Shown in pieces: positions 57,701 through 64,000 of a stretch of 64,000 nt of DNA; the stretch's first letter is position 1, and each line of letters starts with the position of its first letter. The position numbers and the translations under genes are program-made. The notes under the pieces are model-generated. The model was not told the origin of the DNA. It worked only from the letters and a program-made list of their open reading frames with translations, and did no database searches. Source of the stretch: Imbricaverruca yamaguchii (Eukaryota; Arthropoda; Thecostraca; Neoverrucidae); the NCBI GenBank assembly GCA_034440575.1, contig JAOTOL010001153.1:246570-310569 (forward strand), given 5' to 3'.

Positions 57701-58075
57701 CGCTGTCAGTGCTTCACGTTCTGATTTCATGCCCCATGCTTGCAAATGATTGAAGACTTATTTTTGAGGAATACGGTCGCCGTTACTCAGCGATCTCCTG
57801 GGTGACCAATCGCCCATGGTAGCTTCAGGACAACTTTTTCGCTTTATCTCGGATGTCGACTTCAGAGCAATTTACACCGCCAACTGACATGCAAAACTAG
57901 ACTCTGCCTCATGTGACGCACGAAATGATCTGCTTTCATGGTGAAGTTCGCGTTTTACTGTTACTGTCCGATTCAATCCTCTCAAGCTGTCCGTCTAATA
58001 TTGTTATGGGCACTGTATGACCAACGCAGTCCATGTGCCTCTAAACCCAAATAACCGACCAACCAGCGTGGGCGT
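54735..58075 (+). mobile_element. I-like LINE copy C, 5' truncated, with RNase H and 3' hairpin
   Basis: Begins after a C run at the end of the endonuclease (LCSPQLTQLFNWTV, ESDHFSMW). The RT part has YRPISLTSSFCKLLEKIVNV, FRKNRSTVD, EVPQGSVLSVALF and FMDDVAIW, so its catalytic box is intact. The longest frame is 56045-56980. RNase H follows from about 57070 with YGSKTDAAVG (catalytic D lost), SELVAITKAL, IFTDSLSSL and WIQSHVGIMKNEAAD. The tail has CGEDRPKCPRCHAPLSVLHV in a shifted frame near 57680. The 3' end at about 58006-58075 is a diverged version of the hairpin and (CTAA)n tail at 29403-29473. Frameshifts and an in-frame stop near 57293 make it inactive. Confidence 0.85.
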
Positions 58076-58458
58076 CGACAATAATGGTGACAGGTTGCTT
58101 CATAATGGATGCGATGTGGGCGTAGTTACCAACAATTTTGGCAACCACATGCGCACAAGTGCAAACCGCCTCAGCGCGGCCGTGCGCTACTTATCATTAA
58201 TCTTTCCTTAATTTTTTGTTATGTAAGTTTAGTTACTTGTGCTTTTAGTTGCGAAAAAAAGTTCCTTCATTTCATGATGTCGGAACGAGCCTATGATTTT
58301 TTAAAATAAAGTCAAAGCAACTCCTATATGCGTCAAGCGCATCCATTTGTTGAATGACATTTTGTCGAAAGACATTTGCTCACTAGTAGATAGATATACG
58401 GCCAAGAATTGTGACGATAATGTTGCTTCCAAGATATCCAAGACTTTCCCCTTTTTAA

Positions 58459-59433
58459 CAAGCGCTCTGGAGGTGGGGGGGGGGGAGCGAAATCCGCCCA
58501 CTCCTCCGTTTTTTCGTACATAACTCCATATTGTACCGGCCGATATGTGCTGTTTTTTGCGTGCATACTGAGAAATGACCGGCGCATTGTGTAAAGCAAG
58601 AAAAATGAAAAGCTGCCGAAAATGTTTCAAGTTAGGGGCCGTTAAAGTAAAACAAAATAACAGACCACAAAAATTGGCGCTGATGCACTTCCTGTATATT
58701 GACAAAATGGAAGTGTTCCTGAGAACATCAGCGACTTCTTTGATGAATATTTTATGCTCTATAATTCAAAAGTACTTGTAGGTCACCGAGGTCAAGTCAG
58801 ATCAAGTTCATGACGGGCTAATGGAACCAAACTTGGTCAACTGGAATGTTGTCATAAATGCAAATGGCTGTCATGCGGTTGATGCCACTTTGCATGTTAC
58901 TCCCTACACATCCGGAAATCTACTGTTTGTCATTGTTTGCCTAAGCGTTTCCATACTTTATTCATGCATTCCATCCCTTTCTTTGCGAAGTCGATTGTGC
59001 CCAGCCGCCCAACGGAGCAGTCGGGTGGGTAGTCCAGTTCTGATAACTGAAGCAGGTAATGACCTCATAAAGTGCTCCTATATAGGTGACCTGAGGTCAA
59101 ATGGCTGATCTGACATCTGTATTGCATCATTAGTAATGTCCAAAACATCATTAATGCCAATTTTGGAGCATTGAAACACAATCATGGCCATATCAATGAC
59201 AAGCCAAGCCAAGGAAAACGGGAAAATTTGGATATTTTGACCTCATTTAACCTTGAAGATATTGACTTAGGGTCATGAATTTGCACACAATAGCAGGGTA
59301 TATAGCACTATCGTGCCCATACACCCTGCGAACTTCGTTGCTCTAGCCTTAATAGGAGCCGAGATGTTATGGGGGCGCAATCCGCCCCTCCCCTCCAGTG
59401 CGAGTAATTTTCAGAGGCCCTCCAGGGCGCGTG
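58459..59433. mobile_element. piggyBac-like MITE 2, TTAA-flanked
   Basis: TTAA at 58455-58458 and 59434-59437. The left end reads CAAGCGCTCTGGAGG and the right end, reversed, CACGCGCCCTGGAGG (13 of 15 matching). Inside each end lies a G-rich tract with AATCCGCCC. There is no transposase. The 975-bp body has AGGTCA-type sites near 58783-58805 and 59085-59100. Confidence 0.65.
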
Positions 59434-59437
59434 TTAA

Positions 59438-60855
59438 CGCCCTAGATTATTCCCTCTTGAAAGAAGTGCAAAGTTGTTCTTTTGCGCACATGTAGTATTT
59501 TTGTCAGTTCATGCAATCGAATGCCGTTTTGTGGAGCAAATATGTCCGTTATTAGGTCGGATATTCAGGGGTAATTGGACCCATTTTCAAATGCGAATTT
59601 ATTTCCTTTGTAAGAATGCCATAAAAAAGTCGATACGGCTCGAAGTAAATGCGTTGCATCCGGAAATACACCGACCAGGGTACTTCCGGATGGAGTCAGG
59701 CATCCCTCGGGGCAGCAACTATGCAAGCATTGTCCTCATGACGTCAAATCCTCTGGCCTAGCCCTCACTTGTAAATTTTTGACCTGGTGTAAAATTGGAT
59801 GGACAGGAATTACACAAAAATGCATGCAAATTAGTAATTGTAACGACATCCTAAGCATCTGTAATGGAACAATGCTTTCCACGCCCTCACAAACGGGTAG
59901 TGATTGATAAATTCCATAATGCAGTGCATATCGGTCATTGTCTTGATCATATTTTCACCGCACCACCAGTCCCATATTCAATTGGGTCCCAACCACACGA
60001 ACCATTTGCACAGCATAAAAGCACGGCAGCGACAGCTTATCTAGCCTTCATCAGTCACGTACAGATGGCTTTCTGCAGCCGGGCCGGACTGTCTGTTGCA
60101 GACCTTGGCGTGCCACGGGATGTGAAAACTCTGAGCGTGCATCGAGTATTATACCTCAGAATGTCTGGCATATCTTATCACTCGCTCAAGCACTGAACGG
60201 CCATGAAAAAACTAAACCGAAATGTACGGGTTAATGCTCGACGGTTCCGTCAATTACCGACAAAGTTTGTAGGAGTTCCCTGCATTCCATGCTACCTGCC
60301 AAAGTTGGCAGGATTACAGGAGTATCATGTGTCGGAACCAGTATATAGGAGGCGAATTGGAAGAAGAAACAAAACTGTGATCATAAAATATGCCATCGTT
60401 TGGGGAATGAACATCTGAACCGCCCCAGGTGTCCAATATATGCCCACATTGTCGACTGTATGTGCCTTCGAACCAGTTTTGGTGCATCAGAAACTCAAAA
60501 GTCGTGACCATGAAAAGTCGTGCTATTAAGAGCATGGAGCATAAAACATGCCCGAAGTCTCGGAACCCTTAGGCTTCGCTGCTCTTGGCCTTCGCTTCCC
60601 GTACATTAAATTAAATGATTTCATAAGTGCGTTTCGCATAAAGGTGCTCATACTCAGGACATATGCCATTTTCTAATAGCTCATTGTGGTTCAGTATAGT
60701 TTTCTTGGATCTAGATAACTTGTTTTAGTTTGTATTCTGATTTGTGTTCGAATGTCGTCACGAAAAAAACAGTGATACAGCCAATTCCTCACATGGAATT
60801 ATGTAGCACTACAGCCAATTCCTCGCATGGAATTATTTAGCACTACAAGACTGGA
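59438..60855. other. No gene recognised; small duplication at right end
   Basis: Two adjacent plus frames (59864-60196 and 60203-60418) read through about 180 residues in total without a known motif. A 36-bp duplication (ACAGCCAATTCCTC(A/G)CATGG) at about 60777-60847 abuts the end of CR1 copy b. Confidence 0.4.
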
Positions 60856-60856
60856 G

Positions 60857-63220
60857 TTATTCCAAATGTGGCCTGACGTATGCACAGTAAAGCTTCCTGA
60901 TCACTTCCTCACTTCTGTATGATACATTCCTATTTATTGCCCCGAGCATTCTCAGTGCCTTCTTCCTGGCTTCCTTGGTCTGTTCTGATGCCCCCAGTTT
61001 TGTGTTTAGAATAACACCTAAATCCTTCTCCTGTTGAGTCACTGATAGCACTTGGCCACCCATCAAGTATGGAGCCTTCATATGCTGCTTACCTACATGC
61101 ATGATTTTGCACTTATCAAAGTTAAATTTCATTTGCCATTCTTCGGACCACTTCACAAGTTCGTCTAAGTCTTTTTGCAGCGAGATATGCTCATCCTGAC
61201 CAGTTATTGCTCTAAAGACCTTCAAATCATCCGCAAATTTCAAAACTTTACTGCTTAGGCCACTTTCAATGTTATTTACAAATATAATGAACAGTAATGG
61301 CCCTAGTACTGACCCCTGGGGGACTCCACTAAGAACATTTTGCCATGATGACTTTGTACCATTTAGCATCACTCTTTGCTGTCTATCTGAAAGCCACAAC
61401 TCTATCCATTTTAAGATGCTACCTGCAATACCATGGGACTGAAGCTGTATCATTAACCGTTTATGGGGTACCTTGTCAAAGGCCTTACTAAAGTCAAGAT
61501 ATGCTACATCAACCTGATTTCCCTGATCAAATTGTTCTGTGGCGAAGTTCAAAAGTCCAAGAGGTTTGTGAGACACGATCGTCCTTTTCTAAACCCATGT
61601 TGAGTATTTTGAATCAATCTGCTACCTTCCAGATAACTAACTATTCTATCCTTGATAATTGATTCGAGTACCTTGCATACTAGGGATGTGAGACTTATTG
61701 GCCTATAGTTCTCAACTTTCCCTCTTTCTCCTTTCTTGAAAATAGGAACTACATTTGCCCTTTTCCAATCGGTTGGAATTTCATTATGTGAAACTGATCT
61801 ACAAAATATTATACTAAGTGGAAATGCCAGTTCCTTTTCAGTTTCCCGCAACACCCTAGCATAAATTTCATCAGGTCCTGCTGCCTTATTTTGCTTTATT
61901 TTCCTGATATGATTGTAAACAACATCACTATCAATGAAATCAACATCATTTGTCAGATCCCATGTCACTGAACTATGGTGTATGGTCGGCAGATTGGTCA
62001 TATCTTCCAATGTAAACACTGATTTGAACTGCTTGCTCAGCTCCTCAACCATCTCACTATCCTCACCCAATGTAGTCCCATTTACTTCCAGTGGACCAAT
62101 TGTGCTAGAAACTTTACTCAGCTTGTAGAAACTAAAGAACTTTTTACTGTCCCCATTACAGTTTCTAGCTAAATCCAGTTCCTTTGCTCGCTTTGCTGCT
62201 CTGGTTTTTTGCTTCACAGTGTCTCTAGCTTTTCGATACGCCTTTAGATTAACGACATTTGAGGCTTCTTTAAAAACTATAAATGCAGTTTTCTTAGCCT
62301 TAATTGTTTTTATGACGTCTGGTGTAAGCCATGCTGGCTTCCCCTACCCTTCTTTTGCGTCTTTGCTTTTGGGGACATGTCTAATCTGAGTTTCCTTCAA
62401 GTAAGATTTGAACTTTTCCCACATTTCACAGGCATTTAAATTGGAGAATTGTTCTTCCCATCTGATGGCACTTAAAGCCGCTCTCATGCCGTTAAAGTCT
62501 GCTCTGTTGAAATTTGGAACCTTTACCAAATTATCCTTGATAATTTCCCCCTACATGTGCCTTGAATCTAACTATGTTATGGTCACTTTTTCCCAGAGTT
62601 TCGCCTACAGTCAAGTCTTGAACCAAGTCACTTAAATCCGAGAATACAAGGTCCAAGAATGAACCATGCCTGGTAGGTTCCGATACAAACTGGTGTAAGA
62701 ACAGGTCCTCTTCAAGGCATTTCCTAAACATTTTGCATGATGGGGTGCCAACACCAGCATTTTCATAACCTTTTAGATTAAAGTCACCGAGAATGAGGCA
62801 CTTCCTCTTAAAGTTTCTACTGATTTCCTCACAAATCACCTTGTCAAGCTCCAGTTGCTGAGAATTTGGCAGGGTTCCTGATCGGTAGAAAGCTCCTATC
62901 CTAAGAGTATTGCTGTTGCCTTTTCCCACAGTGACATCAAGCCAAATGGACTCCACAGACACATTTTTATCCCCACCTGCTACTTTTTGAGAACTGAATA
63001 AGCTATTTATATAGAGCATTACACCACCCCCTTTCATTGCTGGACCCCTATTGCACGAAAACATATTGTATCCCTGAATCTCATAGTCCTGTAAGTTATC
63101 TCCAAAATACCCTTCACTGACCCATGCCTCCGTAATGCAAACAAAGTCCGGTTCCTCCTCAGCAACATAACACTTGAACTCATCAAATTTGGAACGGATA
63201 CTCTGAGCATTAAACATCAT
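60857..63220 (-). pseudogene. CR1-type LINE copy b, ORF2 (endonuclease-RT), broken and 3' truncated
   Basis: ORF2 starts at 63220 with MMFNAQSIRSKFDEF and the endonuclease motifs CITEAW, LGDFNLKGYENAG and KSDHNIV (catalytic SDH intact). RT motifs are NKAAGPDEIYARVL, YRPISLTS, GVPQGSVLGPLLF and KFADDLKVF. Frameshifts lie near 62530 (one extra C in a C run), 62344 and 61560. The protein ends at CAYVRPHLE with the last about 165 residues, 3' UTR and tail missing, unlike copy a. A nick-primed copy should keep its 3' end, so this loss is probably a later deletion. The start codon overlaps the ORF1 stop codon. Confidence 0.92.
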
Positions 63221-64000
63221 ACACTTAACGAATGCTCCATAACCACCTTTAGCTTTTTCATATTGAGGAGTTCTTTTATCACTAGATGAACTATAACTCT
63301 GTCCCTTGAGTTGCTGCTGTCCCTATTTGCAGACTTTGAGGTTCTATTGCCTTGGCTGACACTATTGGAATAGTCCTGAGTTGGCAATGCAATTTCATCC
63401 CTCCCCACCCCATTTCCTAGTTTCCCTGAAGGACATGCTCGTATACTTTGCCTAACACATGGACCCCTTCCCAGAAAATGCAGGCCATCCCTCTGATAGA
63501 GGTCCCACGATGCATAAAACCTGCTCCACTCGTCTACAAATGTAAAACCTAGCTCATGGCAGAGCTTTCCTACCCTGGCGTTAGCTGCCAGTGCCCTAGA
63601 GCTCCACTCAGGGGAGGCTCTAGCCCTAGGCAAAATTCCTGTTATAATGACTCTATTGGTACCCTTGAGGGTGGCCAGAAGGGCCCTGTACTCCCGCAGA
63701 AGCTCCTCACTCCTAGTCTGCCCTATGCTATTTACCCCTACATGCACTATGACTGTGTTAAACTGGTGATCACTGGTGACCTGTGCCACCGCAGGTACCA
63801 GGTCCTTCACCTTGGCACCAGGCCTGGTGATGCACCTCCTCTCCCTCCTCCTTTTTAAAAATACCCGCTCTAAATATCGCACACGAGAGTCTCCTATGAC
63901 CAGCACTGACTCCTTACTACTGCTATCCTGGGGGCAGTCATCCAATGCCTGGAACATATTTGTTGTTACTATACCTGCCCGCTGGGTCGGTTGGCTAGAC
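63217..64000 (-). CDS. CR1-type LINE ORF1 with SGNH/GDSL esterase domain (partial, runs off window)
   Basis: The frame is open from the right edge to a stop at 63217. It contains an SGNH hydrolase core: VLVIGDSRVRYLERVF (block I serine), a GAKVKDL stretch, VIVHVGVNSIGQT (block III, G and N), ITGILPRAR and RDGLHFLGRG (block V, D-x-x-H). An esterase domain in ORF1 is established for CR1-like elements, where it is thought to help the particle interact with lipids or membranes. No stop or frameshift interrupts the visible 261 codons, in contrast to the broken ORF2 beside it. Upstream in-frame codons continue to the window edge, so the start may lie outside. Confidence 0.9.
   Translation of the reverse strand, partial: SSQPTQRAGIVTTNMFQALDDCPQDSSSKESVLVIGDSRVRYLERVFLKRRRERRCITRPGAKVKDLVPAVAQVTSDHQFNTVIVHVGVNSIGQTRSEELLREYRALLATLKGTNRVIITGILPRARASPEWSSRALAANARVGKLCHELGFTFVDEWSRFYASWDLYQRDGLHFLGRGPCVRQSIRACPSGKLGNGVGRDEIALPTQDYSNSVSQGNRTSKSANRDSSNSRDRVIVHLVIKELLNMKKLKVVMEHSLSV

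Noticed and set aside
59864..60418. Two consecutive plus-strand frames (110 and 71 codons)
   Set aside because: Lengths are only modestly above chance, there is a stop between them and no known motif; left as unrecognised sequence.
1..64000. CRISPR array
   Set aside because: The tandem repeats here have no unique spacers of regular length between direct repeats and the DNA is clearly eukaryotic.

Overview
This is a stretch of animal nuclear DNA, not prokaryotic. It has spliced exons separated by kilobases, tRNA-derived SINEs, several families of non-LTR retrotransposons, piggyBac-like and Mutator-like miniature elements, and very many mini- and microsatellites. The domain set of the one clear host gene (sushi, fucolectin/F5-8-like, C-type lectin, sushi) matches the arthropod selectin-like gene furrowed. 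Together with the abundance of simple repeats, this makes an arthropod, perhaps a crustacean, the best guess; that is inference, not proof.

Left part (1-18 kb). A 2.3 kb 31-bp minisatellite opens the window. From about 16.6 kb down to 3.1 kb, exons of one minus-strand gene can be followed by splice sites and intron phase: sushi (16398-16552), three exons of a galactose-binding-like domain (13772-13951, 13461-13526, 11591-11743), the N-terminal half of a C-type lectin domain (7980-8184), its C-terminal half (4113-4247) and another sushi module (3158-3340). Nearly all junctions are phase 1. The middle lectin exon was not found and the gene continues outside what I can see. Its introns are loaded with repeats: a 61-bp array that contains copies of a splice acceptor, a 65-bp array, two arrays of a hairpin-forming minisatellite on either side of one exon, a (ACC)n compound array of about 0.8 kb, two SINEs, a LINE fragment and a G-rich element with a 10-bp target duplication.

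Middle part (17.5-33 kb). This is dominated by an I/Jockey-like LINE family that encodes a Gag-like ORF1 with CCHC knuckles and an ORF2 with endonuclease, reverse transcriptase, RNase H and a terminal zinc knuckle. One broken copy runs from 21.3 kb. Two ORF1-only units (25.2-29.47 kb) lie next; the second ends in a hairpin plus a (CTAA)n tail and is followed directly by a further ORF2 C-terminal fragment. Downstream are a piggyBac-like MITE with TTAA ends, a GC/CpG-rich block at 37-38.4 kb and a 0.85 kb minisatellite near 40 kb.

Right part (41-64 kb). Two nearly identical minus-strand CR1-type LINEs lie at 42.1-44.6 kb (5' truncated, octamer tail) and 60.9-64.0 kb (3' truncated, esterase ORF1 overlapping ORF2 by ATGA). 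Between them are a decayed ubiquitin-specific protease fragment (45.6-46.0 kb), more minisatellites, a foldback element, two further I-like LINE copies (52.9-54.6 and 54.7-58.1 kb) and a second TTAA-flanked MITE (58.5-59.4 kb). No intact host gene is wholly contained in the window. All LINE ORF2 copies are broken by frameshifts; the only long intact mobile-element frame is the CR1 ORF1 at the right edge.
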